Source: Myxococcus xanthus (GTDB lineage Bacteria; Myxococcota; Myxococcia; Myxococcales; Myxococcaceae). Taken from it: DNA of 64,000 nt. This document shows, piece after piece, positions 18,381-26,436 of the stretch. How positions within the stretch are numbered: position 1 is the stretch's first letter; each line of letters starts with the position of its first letter. Position numbers and translations under genes: made by a program. Under the pieces are notes generated by a model. It was not told the origin of the DNA. It searched no databases and saw only the letters and a list, made by a program, of their open reading frames with translations. Where the stretch lies: contig NZ_FNOH01000002.1 of assembly GCF_900106535.1 (NCBI RefSeq), positions 434,001 through 498,000 of the forward strand. Direction: 5' to 3'.

Positions 18381-19805
18381 ATGAGTGAGTCAGCGGGCGC
18401 GCAGTTCGGCGTGGCGGGAATGGGCGTCATGGGGGCGAGCCTCGCCCTCAACATCGCGGACCACGGCTTCCGGGTGGCCGTGTGGGACAGGCATGCGGAG
18501 CGCATCGATGAGATGCACCGCAAACACGGACACCCCGAGGTCTGGGGCACCGAGTCGCTGGAGGCCTTCGTTCAGCGACTGGAGCGCCCGCGCAAGGTGC
18601 TGCTGATGGTGACGGCGGGCGCGGCGGTGGACTCCATGCTGGAGCGCCTGCTGCCGCTGATGGCGGAAGGCGACGTCATCATGGACGCCGGCAACTCGTG
18701 GTTCCTGGACACGCGCCGCCGCGAGGAGCAGTGCAAGGCCAAGGGCATCCACTTCCTGGGCGTCGGCGTGTCCGGCGGCGAGGAGGGCGCGCGCAACGGC
18801 CCCTCCATCATGCCGGGCGGTGCTCCCTCGGCGTACGAGCTGGTGCGTCCGGTATTCGAAGCCATCGCCGCGAATACGGACATGGGGCCGTGTGTCACCT
18901 ACGTGGGGGCGGACGGTGCCGGGCACTTCGTGAAGATGGTGCACAACGGCATCGAGTACGCGGACATGCAGTTGCTCGCGGAAACGTACGACGTGCTGCG
19001 CCGCGGGCTCGGGCTGGACGCGGACGCGTTGGCGGACCTGCTGTCCCAGTGGGACCACGGCATCGCCGGCTCGTTCCTGCTGGAGACCACCATCAAGGTG
19101 CTGCGCCAGAAGGACCCGGAGACGGGCAAGCCGCTGGTGGACCTGGTGTTGGACAAGGCGGGCCAGAAGGGCACCGGCAAGTGGACGGTGCAGGTGGCGC
19201 TGGATTTGGGCGTCCCGATTCCCTCCATCGCCGCGTCACTGGACGCACGCATCCTGTCCTCCATGAAGGACGAACGCGTGGCCGCCGCGCCGAAGCTGAA
19301 CGGCCCGGTGGGGCAGCTCAGCAAGGAGGAGCGAGCGCAACTGGCGGCGTGGACGCACGACGCGCTCTACGCGGCACGGGTGGTGACGTATGCGCAGGGC
19401 ATGCGGCTCATCCAGGCGGCGTCCCAGGAGTATCAGTGGAACATCAGCCTGGCGGAGCTGGCGCGCATCTGGCGGGGGGGCTGCATCATCCGCGCGAAGC
19501 TGCTCACGCCGCTGCGTGAGGCCTTCCAGCAGCAGCCGACGCTGCCCAACCTGATGGTGTCCGACGCCTTCGCGCCGGTGCTGGAGCGCATGGCCCCCGC
19601 GTGGCGGCAGGTGGTGGGCGTGGCCACGCGCGTGGGCATCCCCGTGCCGGTGTTCAGCTCCTCGCTGGCGTACCTGGACAGCTACCGCACCGCGGAGCTG
19701 CCGCAGAACCTCACCCAGGCACAGCGTGACGCCTTCGGCGCGCACACGTATCAGCGCAAGGACAGACCGGAAGCGGGCTTCGTCCACACGGAGTGGGGCA
19801 AGTAG
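18381..19805 (+). CDS. gnd: 6-phosphogluconate dehydrogenase, decarboxylating
   Basis: 474 residues, starting at ATG 18381 after a strong AGGAGG site. The Rossmann motif VAGMGVMGASLALNIADHG opens the protein; GVGVSGGEEGARNGPSIMPGG matches the substrate-binding signature, and the all-helical C-terminal domain follows (AQKGTGKWTVQVALDLGVP). It converts 6-phosphogluconate to ribulose 5-phosphate and CO2 with NADPH. Last gene of the operon, followed by a strong hairpin. Confidence 0.97.
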   Translation: MSESAGAQFGVAGMGVMGASLALNIADHGFRVAVWDRHAERIDEMHRKHGHPEVWGTESLEAFVQRLERPRKVLLMVTAGAAVDSMLERLLPLMAEGDVIMDAGNSWFLDTRRREEQCKAKGIHFLGVGVSGGEEGARNGPSIMPGGAPSAYELVRPVFEAIAANTDMGPCVTYVGADGAGHFVKMVHNGIEYADMQLLAETYDVLRRGLGLDADALADLLSQWDHGIAGSFLLETTIKVLRQKDPETGKPLVDLVLDKAGQKGTGKWTVQVALDLGVPIPSIAASLDARILSSMKDERVAAAPKLNGPVGQLSKEERAQLAAWTHDALYAARVVTYAQGMRLIQAASQEYQWNISLAELARIWRGGCIIRAKLLTPLREAFQQQPTLPNLMVSDAFAPVLERMAPAWRQVVGVATRVGIPVPVFSSSLAYLDSYRTAELPQNLTQAQRDAFGAHTYQRKDRPEAGFVHTEWGK

Positions 19806-19821
19806 CACGGGGCCTGCTTGA

Positions 19822-19847
19822 CCCGGGCGTTCACCCGAACGCCCGGG
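19822..19847 (+). terminator. Terminator hairpin after zwf-pgl-gnd
   Basis: CCCGGGCGTTC and its exact complement are separated by four bases, giving an 11-bp perfect stem 17 bases after the gnd stop. No T-run follows, as is usual in very GC-rich genomes. Confidence 0.6.
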
Positions 19848-19949
19848 CCGCGAACACGGCAATTCCTGCTCATCGAATGCCCTGGCGCGCAGGACCTGAA
19901 AGCATTAGCGCACTGCACCTTTCACAGACATCGAGCATCAGGCATCTTT

Positions 19950-19971
19950 GAGGCTCTCTTTCCGGAGCCTC
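19950..19971 (+). other. Leader hairpin just before the flavoprotein start
   Basis: GAGGCTC and GAGCCTC flank eight bases, ending five bases before ATG 19976. Its right arm covers the only purine-rich stretch that could bind the ribosome, so it might limit translation of the downstream gene. No ligand or T-box feature is seen. Confidence 0.25.
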
Positions 19972-19975
19972 GACC

Positions 19976-21145
19976 ATGACGCTGGATGCCGGAGCGAACC
20001 TGCTACATGCGGTACGTGAGTTGGCCCCTGCCCTCTCCGCTCGCAGTGGGGAGATTGAGCAGGCACGGCAGCTCCCCTTGGACCTCATCGCCACGCTGAA
20101 GGACATCGGCGTCTACCGGATGCTTGTCCCTCGCAGCCATGGCGGGCTGGAGCTGAATCTTGTCACCGGGCTGGACGTCCTCTCCGAGCTGGCCCGCGCG
20201 GACGCCTCCACCGCCTGGACGATGATGATAGCCACGGAGAGCCCCCAACTCTTCGCCCTCCTCCTCCGCGAGGAGTTCGATGCCGTCTACGCCGCCGGGC
20301 CCAATGCCACCGTGGGCGGCGCCTTCAATGCCCAGGGCAAGGCCGTGCAGGTGGACGGCGGCTACCGCGTCACCGGCCACTGGAACTTCGCCACCGGCTG
20401 CCGCCAGAGTGAATGGCTGTTCGGCAACTGTGTCGTCCTTGGCCCAGACGGCACGCCCCGCGCTGGCCCCGCCGAGGGCATGCCCGAGACGCGCGCCATG
20501 CTGCTCCCCGCCAGCGAGGTCCGCATCATCGAGCACTGGGACGTGCTCGGCCTGCGCGGCACCGGCAGCCACGACATCGCCATCGACGCCTTCGTCCCCC
20601 AGCAACGCACCTTCGACATCTTCACCGGCCAGCCCTCCGTGCCGGGCGCCAACTTCGTGGTGCCGGTGCTGCACTACGCCATGCACATCGGCGCGGTGGC
20701 GGTGGGCATCGCCCAGGGCGCGGTGGACGACCTGCTCACCCTGGCCCGCTCGGGCAAGCGCCGGCTGTATGCGCGCACCTCGCTCGTGGACTCCCCTGTG
20801 TTCCGCAACCGGCTGGGCCGCGCGGAGACGGGCGCCCGCGCCGCTCACGACGCCCTCCGCCGCATGGGCGAGGTGTTCTGGGACGCCTGCCAGCAGTCCC
20901 CGATGAAGGCCTTCGCCCTCGCGCCGCAGGTGTCCGCCACCCTGACGTGGGCCGTGGAGACAGCCGCCGAGGTCGTGACGGCCTGCTACCACGCGGGCGG
21001 CGCCACGTCCGTGCGCGATGGCGCATCACTCCAGCGCCGTTTCCGCGACATCCACACCCTCACCCAGCACGCGGCCGTGGCGGAGGGCTGGTTCACCCAG
21101 GAAGGCAGCGCGCTCCTGGGCTTCCCCGTCCTCTTCGAAGCCTGA
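19976..21145 (+). CDS. Acyl-CoA dehydrogenase-family flavoprotein (monooxygenase-like subgroup)
   Basis: 389 residues from ATG 19976. The three-domain acyl-CoA dehydrogenase fold is visible: helical N-terminus with IGVYRMLVPRSHGG, middle beta domain with VTGHWNFATGCRQSEWLFG, and the DVLGLRGTGSHD strand. The catalytic Glu of true acyl-CoA dehydrogenases is not evident. Overall it resembles the HsaA/DszC-like flavin monooxygenase branch, which uses reduced flavin from a partner reductase. No reductase gene is adjacent. It converges on an acyl-CoA ligase gene with only 11 bases between stops, so a shared pathway is possible but not shown. Confidence 0.75.
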   Translation: MTLDAGANLLHAVRELAPALSARSGEIEQARQLPLDLIATLKDIGVYRMLVPRSHGGLELNLVTGLDVLSELARADASTAWTMMIATESPQLFALLLREEFDAVYAAGPNATVGGAFNAQGKAVQVDGGYRVTGHWNFATGCRQSEWLFGNCVVLGPDGTPRAGPAEGMPETRAMLLPASEVRIIEHWDVLGLRGTGSHDIAIDAFVPQQRTFDIFTGQPSVPGANFVVPVLHYAMHIGAVAVGIAQGAVDDLLTLARSGKRRLYARTSLVDSPVFRNRLGRAETGARAAHDALRRMGEVFWDACQQSPMKAFALAPQVSATLTWAVETAAEVVTACYHAGGATSVRDGASLQRRFRDIHTLTQHAAVAEGWFTQEGSALLGFPVLFEA

Positions 21146-21156
21146 CGGCGCGCCCG

Positions 21157-22794
21157 CTACGTCCGCGTGGTGCGCAGCTCCGCGCGGCGAATCTTCCCGC
21201 TCACCGTCTTGGGCAGCTCGGTGACGAACTCGATTTCGCGCGGGTACTTGTAGGGCGCCGTCGTCCGCTTCACGTGCTCCTGCAACGCCTGCGCGAGCAC
21301 CGGGGATGCCGTATGCCCCGGCGCCAGCACCACGAAGGCCTTCACCCGCTGGCCAATCTTCTCGTCCGGCACACCGATGACGGCCGACTCCGCCACTGCG
21401 TCGTGCTCCAGCAGCGCGGACTCCACCTCGAAGGGCCCCACGCGGTAGCCCGACGTCTTGATGACGTCATCCGCGCGTCCCACGAACCAGAAGTAGCCGT
21501 CCGCGTCGCGCACGGCCCGGTCTCCCGTCACGTACCAGTCACCACGCCGGCACGCCGCGTTGGCCGCGTCGTCCCCGAGATAGCCCTGGAACAACCCCAC
21601 GGGCCGCTCGGGCGCCACGCGCACCGCGATGTCCCCCTCTTGCCCGTCCGCCACCTCCTGGCCCTGGTCGTCGATGACGCTCACCGTGAAGCCCGGGGAC
21701 GGCTTGCCCATGGAACCCACGCGCGGCGCCATGGAGGGGAACATGCCCACAATCATCACCGTCTCCGTCTGCCCGTAGCCCTCATGGATGTGCAGCCCGG
21801 TGGCATCCTTCCACGTGTCGATGACTTCCGGATTGAGCGGCTCGCCCGCGCTCACCGTGTGCCGCAGCGAGGACAGGTCGAAGGCCTTCAAGTCCTGGAG
21901 CACCAGCGCCCGCCACGCGGTGGGCGGCGCGCAGAAGGTGGTGACCTTCTGCGTCTCCAGCACCTTCAGCAGCTTCGCGGGCTCGAAGCGGCCACGGAAG
22001 TCATAGACGACGTTGCACGCGCCCTGACTCCACGGGCCGAAGAGCTTGCCCCACGCGCACTTGGCCCAGCCGGTGTCGCTGAGCGTCAGGTGCCGGTCCT
22101 CCGGCGTCAGGTCCAGCCAGTAGCGGCCGGTAATCACGTGCCCCTGCCCGTAGCTGGCCTGCGTGTGCAGCACCATCTTCGGCATGCCCGTGGTGCCGGA
22201 CGTGAAGTAGATGAGCAGCGGCGCATCCGCGCGCGTGGGCTCGAAGGCCGCGCCCGCGTTCGCCTCCGCGACGCCGGACACGTAGCGCCCCCACGGAGAC
22301 GGCGCGCCCTCGCCCACCGACACCCAGGTGCGGACCTTGCCGGCCGTCCCCACCAGGCCGTCGAAGCGCTCCAGGCAGCTCACGTCCGCAATCACCGCCT
22401 GGGCCTCCGCCACCTCCAACCGGTAACGGATGTCCTTCGGCGTGAGCATGGGCGTGCCCGGCATGAAGACGATGCCCACGCGAATGCAGCCCAGCACCAG
22501 GAACCACCACTCCGGCACGCGCGGCATCATAATGAAGACCCGGTCCCCCCGGCGAAGCCCCTGCTCCGTCAGGAAGCGGGCCGCGTGCAGCGAGCGCCGC
22601 CGCAAGTCCTCCCACGTGAAGCGCCGCGCCTGCCCGGCTTCGTCGGACCACAGCAGGGCCAGCGCCTCCGGGCGCTCGGCGGCGTGCCGGTCGATGACGT
22701 CGGCCGCGAAGTTGAAGTGCTCGGGCCGCTCCCAGCGAAAGTCCCGGCGGGTGGCCTCGTAGTCCTTCATGTTCCGAGGGGGTGACAGGGGCAT
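21157..22794 (-). CDS. Medium-chain acyl-CoA synthetase-like AMP-binding ligase
   Basis: 545 residues from ATG 22794, preceded by AGGAG nine bases away; a TTG 30 bases upstream is less likely. AMP-binding motifs are complete: YFTSGTTGMPKM, GYGQTETV, GDWYVTGDRAVRD, and the C-terminal catalytic Lys in LPKTVSGKIRR. The organisation (RFTWEDLRRRSLHAARFL, NVVYDFRGRFEPAKLL) fits the medium-chain (ACSM-like) group, which activates carboxylic acids to acyl-CoA through an acyl-adenylate. The exact acid is unknown. Confidence 0.85.
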   Translation of the reverse strand: MPLSPPRNMKDYEATRRDFRWERPEHFNFAADVIDRHAAERPEALALLWSDEAGQARRFTWEDLRRRSLHAARFLTEQGLRRGDRVFIMMPRVPEWWFLVLGCIRVGIVFMPGTPMLTPKDIRYRLEVAEAQAVIADVSCLERFDGLVGTAGKVRTWVSVGEGAPSPWGRYVSGVAEANAGAAFEPTRADAPLLIYFTSGTTGMPKMVLHTQASYGQGHVITGRYWLDLTPEDRHLTLSDTGWAKCAWGKLFGPWSQGACNVVYDFRGRFEPAKLLKVLETQKVTTFCAPPTAWRALVLQDLKAFDLSSLRHTVSAGEPLNPEVIDTWKDATGLHIHEGYGQTETVMIVGMFPSMAPRVGSMGKPSPGFTVSVIDDQGQEVADGQEGDIAVRVAPERPVGLFQGYLGDDAANAACRRGDWYVTGDRAVRDADGYFWFVGRADDVIKTSGYRVGPFEVESALLEHDAVAESAVIGVPDEKIGQRVKAFVVLAPGHTASPVLAQALQEHVKRTTAPYKYPREIEFVTELPKTVSGKIRRAELRTTRT

Positions 22795-22920
22795 GGTGGC
22801 CGACTCCTGGGCGGAAGAAACCAACCGTCAGAGCCTGCCACGACACGCCAGGGACGTCCTTCACGAGTCCCGCGTTCGCCCGGTCCCGGACACGCGCCTG
22901 CACGAAGCCCACAAAAGCAA

Positions 22921-22948
22921 GAGGCCGGCCCTGTCACAGGCCGGCCTC
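22921..22948 (-). terminator. Rho-independent terminator after the anti-sigma/TPR gene
   Basis: A perfect 10-bp stem (GAGGCCGGCC and complement) with an eight-base loop. On the minus strand it is followed by TTGCTTTTGTG, a fair T-rich tail, and lies 27 bases past the stop at 22975. Confidence 0.7.
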
Positions 22949-22974
22949 CGCGTGACGTCATTCGAAGCGAGCGC

Positions 22975-24381
22975 TCAGTTGATTTCAGCGCACGGGAAGA
23001 GCGTGTTGTACGCACCACACGTGCGGAGCGTGGCCAGCAGCAGGTGCTCGGCGTTGGCGGCGCGGCCGGACGCCTCCTCGCTCCGGGCCCGCTCACGCTC
23101 GGCCAGCAGGTTGAGCCACGGGTCCCTGGAGCCATGGGCGTAGCGCTGCAGGGCCTTGAGCGACTCCGCATCCCGGGCGGCCTCGCCCGTGTGGAGCAGC
23201 GCGCCGACGTACAGGTCCGTCTCCTGGGAGACGCGCAGTCGCTCCAGCAGTCCGGGAACCAGCGCCCCCTCCTTCACCAGCTGCGCATAGTCCTCCGCCA
23301 GCGGAGCACGCACCTTGAAGTCGCGGGATGCCGCATCCCGGACGTAGTCCTGGAGCACCGTGCCTTCACCCAGCCGATCCAACGCCGAGGCGAGCGGCAA
23401 CAGTGCGGCCACCGCGTCCACCGAAGTGGCCGTACGCACCGCTTCATAGAGGGCCGCACGCGTCACCGCGGGATGCTGCCGCACCAGGTACGCCGCATCC
23501 GCCGTCTTCTCGGTGAGCTGCGTCCACGTCTCCCGCACCTGGCGCTTCCACCTCGCGGCCTCTGCGTCACGCAGCGCACGCATCTCGTCCGCGCGCTTCT
23601 CCGCGGCCACCGTCCAGCCCGCCGCCTGGCCCGGCAGCGAGGCGACGTCGCGGAACGATGTCTCCGCCTGCTTCAGCAGGCCCAGTCCCCGCAGCGCCAG
23701 CCCCCGGTTCCACAGCGCCTGCGCATGCCGCGGCTCCTGGCGCAGCGCTCCGCCGAGCAGGTTCAGCGCTTCCTCCCACCGCTGACCGCTGAGGGCCACC
23801 ACCGCGCGGTCATTGTCCCGGTCCGCCGAGGCCGGTGCCCGTGCCAGGAAGGACTCCGCCTGCTGCCAGTCCCCGCGCAGCGCATAGGCGGCGGCGATGC
23901 CTCGGAAGTCCTGCTGCTCCTCCAGCTCCGCCAGGGGCCGCAGCGGCAGCGGGTTCGCGGCGCCGGACGTGCCGCGCATCGGCTCGTAGGGCCGGAAGCG
24001 GTCCGCCATCGGGTGGCTGAGCCGCGCCTCCAAGGTCCGCACGTCCGCGCCCGCCAGCCACACGTCGGTGGGGGCCTCTGGCTGCGTCTGGAGACGGAAC
24101 ACACCCACCGCCGCCAAACCCGCCGCCAACGCCACCGGCACCACCGTGCGAGACATCCGCTGCATCCACGGCCGCAGCGGCGTCACCTTCGCGGGCGGCG
24201 GCTCGGCGACGCTGGCACTCCCCCCCAGGGCGCGGGAGGCCAGCAGCTCCAACTGAAGCAGCTCCCTCAGCCCCGCCTCGCATTCAGGGCAGCGCCCCAG
24301 GTGCTGGCGGAAGACCTCCGCGTCGGGAGCGGACAGCTCTCCGTCCACGAAGAGGTTCAGATTGGTGCATGGCGTCGTCAT
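22975..24381 (-). CDS. Membrane anti-sigma factor with zinc finger and periplasmic TPR-like domain
   Basis: 468 residues. Residues 5-34 form a ZAS-type anti-sigma finger with H27-xxx-C31-xx-C34. A single span at about 77-96 (TVVPVALAAGLAAVGVF) should place the rest in the periplasm, where helical TPR-like repeats run to the end (ALWNRGLALRGLGLLKQAE). The gene overlaps the upstream ECF sigma gene stop in ATGA, so it is almost certainly its cognate anti-sigma. Residues from about 117 on are clearly homologous to residues about 45-420 of the TPR-CHAT protein at 26437-29181 (both share an ExRLxHPxADRxRP start and ALWNR/AMWNR units), but this one stops where the other continues into more TPRs and CHAT. 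It may sense an envelope signal and release the sigma factor. Confidence 0.8.
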   Translation of the reverse strand: MTTPCTNLNLFVDGELSAPDAEVFRQHLGRCPECEAGLRELLQLELLASRALGGSASVAEPPPAKVTPLRPWMQRMSRTVVPVALAAGLAAVGVFRLQTQPEAPTDVWLAGADVRTLEARLSHPMADRFRPYEPMRGTSGAANPLPLRPLAELEEQQDFRGIAAAYALRGDWQQAESFLARAPASADRDNDRAVVALSGQRWEEALNLLGGALRQEPRHAQALWNRGLALRGLGLLKQAETSFRDVASLPGQAAGWTVAAEKRADEMRALRDAEAARWKRQVRETWTQLTEKTADAAYLVRQHPAVTRAALYEAVRTATSVDAVAALLPLASALDRLGEGTVLQDYVRDAASRDFKVRAPLAEDYAQLVKEGALVPGLLERLRVSQETDLYVGALLHTGEAARDAESLKALQRYAHGSRDPWLNLLAERERARSEEASGRAANAEHLLLATLRTCGAYNTLFPCAEIN

Positions 24382-24938
24382 GAGCTCGTGGCCCCCTGCT
24401 CCCGGGCTACCGCCACCTGGGGCAGCAGCAGTTCCTTCAAATCCCTACGGGCCAGGGTGAGCCAACTGCCCACGGTGCCCACGGGAACATTGAAATGCTC
24501 GGCGATGGCGTTGTAGCGCTTGCCCTCCGCGTGCAGGCGGTAGGCGTCACGCAGGTGCGGCTTCAACCGCTCGATGGCCTTCTGGAAGGCGTCGGTGCTC
24601 ACCAGCGCCCAGTTCTCCTGGGTCTCCTCCGGCGACACCGCCAAATCCTGGACCAGCGCCAGGTGTGGCATCCCCCGGGACTCCGTCCGCTGGCGGCGGC
24701 AGTAGTCCAGGAAGCGGTTCGTCATCGTCGTACACAGCCACGCAGCCGCCGCGGAGTCCGTCCGGTCCTTCAGATGCTCGAACTCCGGCATCGCCCGCTC
24801 GAAGGTCTCCTGGACGAGGTCGTCCGGCTCCAGGCTGGAGCGGGCACACAACCGGCGGGCCAGCCCCAGAAGGCTGGGCCGATGCTGACGGATGAACGCT
24901 TCGAAGCGCCTCCGGTCCCGGTTGAAGAGGTTGGACAT
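24378..24938 (-). CDS. ECF-family RNA polymerase sigma factor
   Basis: 186 residues from ATG 24938 (MSNLFNRDRRR); the open frame runs further upstream but through low-complexity, non-conserved sequence. Sigma region 2 is seen as EPDDLVQETFERAMPEFEHL and AWLCTTMTNRFLDYCRRQ, and region 4 as LKPHLRDAYRLHAEGKRYNAIAEHF with a VPVGTVGSWLTLARR helix-turn-helix. The downstream anti-sigma gene overlaps by four bases. It probably directs transcription of genes in or outside this neighbourhood in response to an envelope signal. No convincing autoregulatory GGAAC-type promoter was found upstream. Confidence 0.92.
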   Translation of the reverse strand: MSNLFNRDRRRFEAFIRQHRPSLLGLARRLCARSSLEPDDLVQETFERAMPEFEHLKDRTDSAAAAWLCTTMTNRFLDYCRRQRTESRGMPHLALVQDLAVSPEETQENWALVSTDAFQKAIERLKPHLRDAYRLHAEGKRYNAIAEHFNVPVGTVGSWLTLARRDLKELLLPQVAVAREQGATSS

Positions 24939-25036
24939 GCAGCCCCACTCACATGCGCGCCTGCGCGTTACCCAGTCAAAGACGCGCAGCGGTCCAATCC
25001 TTGAGAAGAAAAAAAAGAAGGACCCGGACAGAAAAA

Positions 25037-25067
25037 TGCCCGGGAGGGTGAAAAACCCTGCCCGGGC
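25037..25067 (-). terminator. Strong Rho-independent terminator after the small protein gene
   Basis: GCCCGGG-AGGG pairs with CCCTGCCCGGGC (one bulged base) around a TGAAAAA loop. On the minus strand it is followed within about 20 bases by a T8 run. It ends about eight bases past the small gene stop at 25075. It supports that gene as a real, separately terminated transcript. Confidence 0.8.
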
Positions 25068-25074
25068 CTGGAGA

Positions 25075-25305
25075 TCAGCGGACCTGGCTGGCGTTCGGAT
25101 GCTCCGGCCCGACCAGGGGAGGAACCGCCGGCGACGGCAGCGGGAGCCGCTTGCGCGGGGCGACGCTGGCCGTGTCGCAGTTGACGTAGGTGTTCTTGAC
25201 ATGGGCTTCACCGGACTCGGAATCCAAGCTACCGGCCATAAGGGATTCGACGGGCGTCATGAGCGCTCGCACCTCGCGATTGGGGATGGTCTGAAAGCTA
25301 GACAT
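25075..25305 (-). CDS. Small protein with proline-rich tail, divergent from a JmjC/cupin-like hydroxylase
   Basis: 76 residues from ATG 25305; an in-frame ATG at 25338 would add 11 residues and neither has a good ribosome site. The N-terminal half is polar and acidic (NREVRALMTPVESLMAGS, then DSESGEAHVKNTY), with one Cys, followed by PRKR and a Pro-rich tail (LPLPSPAVPPLVGPEHP). No signal peptide or known domain is visible. Support for coding: sense frame is open, a strong terminator follows immediately, and it sits head-to-head (97 bases) with the hydroxylase gene. A substrate or leader-core precursor for the neighbouring enzyme is an inference; it could equally be an unrelated small protein. 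Confidence 0.6.
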   Translation of the reverse strand: MSSFQTIPNREVRALMTPVESLMAGSLDSESGEAHVKNTYVNCDTASVAPRKRLPLPSPAVPPLVGPEHPNASQVR

Positions 25306-25401
25306 GGATGATACGGCAACACGTACAGTCCTTATCATGACACGCGCCAACCCCGCGCATCTGACGGGGCAACTCGCGACATGGAATTCACGGAGTTCTG
25401 A
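25306..25401. promoter_or_regulatory. Divergent promoter region between small protein and hydroxylase genes
   Basis: 96 bases of relatively AT-richer sequence must hold promoters in both directions. TATCAT at about 25334-25339 on the plus strand is a candidate -10 for the hydroxylase. No operator repeat is obvious. CGGAG shortly before ATG 25402 is the ribosome site. Confidence 0.35.
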
Positions 25402-26409
25402 ATGAGCAGGGAAGACTCGCGCCTGGCATTGGAGTGGCACACCTGGCTGGCGGAAAACCTCGCCCTGGGCGTGAGCGCGGAGGACGCGCAGCGGGTGCTC
25501 GTGGATGCGGGCGTGGAGGCTTCGCTGGCGCAGCGGGAGATTGCCACGGCACAGGCGCACCCCTACGTGGTGGCGGCGCGGCGGATTGGCCGGCGCTACG
25601 AGTGGCTGGAGGCGCTGGCGGACCTCTACGCGGAGCTGCACCGCCAGTCCGGCGCGGTGACGCTGGAGAAGCGCCGAGGGGTGAGCCCGGAGGAGTTCTT
25701 CACCCGCTACTACTTCGGTCACCGGCCGGTGGTGCTGCAAGGCTTCATGGAGGACTGGCCGGCGATGCGCCGCTGGTCGCTCGCGGACTTCCGGGAGCGC
25801 TTCGGAGACGTGGAGGTGGAAATCATGTCCGGGCGCGACGCCAACCCGGACCATGCCTCGCAGCCCGACAAACACCGCCAGGTGGTGAAGCTGCGCGACT
25901 ACGTCCAGCGGGTGGAGACGGGCGGCGAGTCGAATGACTTCTACATGGTGCCGCGCAACGAGAACTGGAAGCGCGACGGACTGGCCCGGCTGCGCGAGGA
26001 CATCCGCGCGCCCGCCGGCATCATCGACCCGGAGCTGCGTCCGGACATGACGACGCTGCTGCTGGGACCGCCGGGCACCGTCACCCCGCTCCACCACGAC
26101 AACATGAACGTGCTGCTGGGCCAGGTGATGGGCCGCAAGCATGTGCGGCTGGTGCCGTCCTTCCAGCGCCACCTCGTCTACCCGCGCCATGGCACCTTCA
26201 GCTCCGTGGACGCGGCGAGCCCGGACGCGGCGCGCTTCCCGCTCTACGGCGAGGCCACCGTCCTGGAGGGCGTGGTGGAGCCGGGCGAGCTGCTCTTCCT
26301 GCCCGTGGGGTGGTGGCACTGGGTGCGCGCACTGGACGTGAGCGCCACTGTCACGTTCCATCATTTCCAGCTCCCGGGAGGCAACACGCACCTGAGGACT
26401 CCGCAGTAG
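25402..26409 (+). CDS. JmjC/cupin_8-like Fe(II)/2-oxoglutarate hydroxylase
   Basis: 335 residues. An N-terminal helical domain (about 1-90) precedes a double-stranded beta-helix resembling FIH/JmjC hydroxylases. The metal triad is intact: H231-x-D233 in PLHHDNMN and distal H306 in GWWHW; K246 is placed to bind 2-oxoglutarate. Fold markers include YYFGHRPVVLQGFMEDWPA and PGELLFLPVGWWHWV. Members of this family hydroxylate Asn, His, Lys or Arg side chains of proteins or peptides. The divergent small protein (25075-25305) and the converging TPR-CHAT gene are the natural candidates for partners or substrates, which is inference from position only. Confidence 0.85.
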   Translation: MSREDSRLALEWHTWLAENLALGVSAEDAQRVLVDAGVEASLAQREIATAQAHPYVVAARRIGRRYEWLEALADLYAELHRQSGAVTLEKRRGVSPEEFFTRYYFGHRPVVLQGFMEDWPAMRRWSLADFRERFGDVEVEIMSGRDANPDHASQPDKHRQVVKLRDYVQRVETGGESNDFYMVPRNENWKRDGLARLREDIRAPAGIIDPELRPDMTTLLLGPPGTVTPLHHDNMNVLLGQVMGRKHVRLVPSFQRHLVYPRHGTFSSVDAASPDAARFPLYGEATVLEGVVEPGELLFLPVGWWHWVRALDVSATVTFHHFQLPGGNTHLRTPQ

Positions 26410-26410
26410 A

Positions 26411-26429
26411 CGGCCGCACCGCGCGGCCG
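26411..26429. terminator. Inverted repeat between convergent hydroxylase and CHAT genes
   Basis: CGGCCGC and GCGGCCG separated by five bases in the 27-base gap between the two stops. Short GC-only stem without a T-run; a bidirectional terminator is plausible. Confidence 0.35.
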
Positions 26430-26436
26430 CCTGCGC

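Noticed and set aside
24966..24995. TTGACT as -35 of the ECF sigma gene
   Set aside because: No acceptable -10 at 16-18 bases; likely chance.
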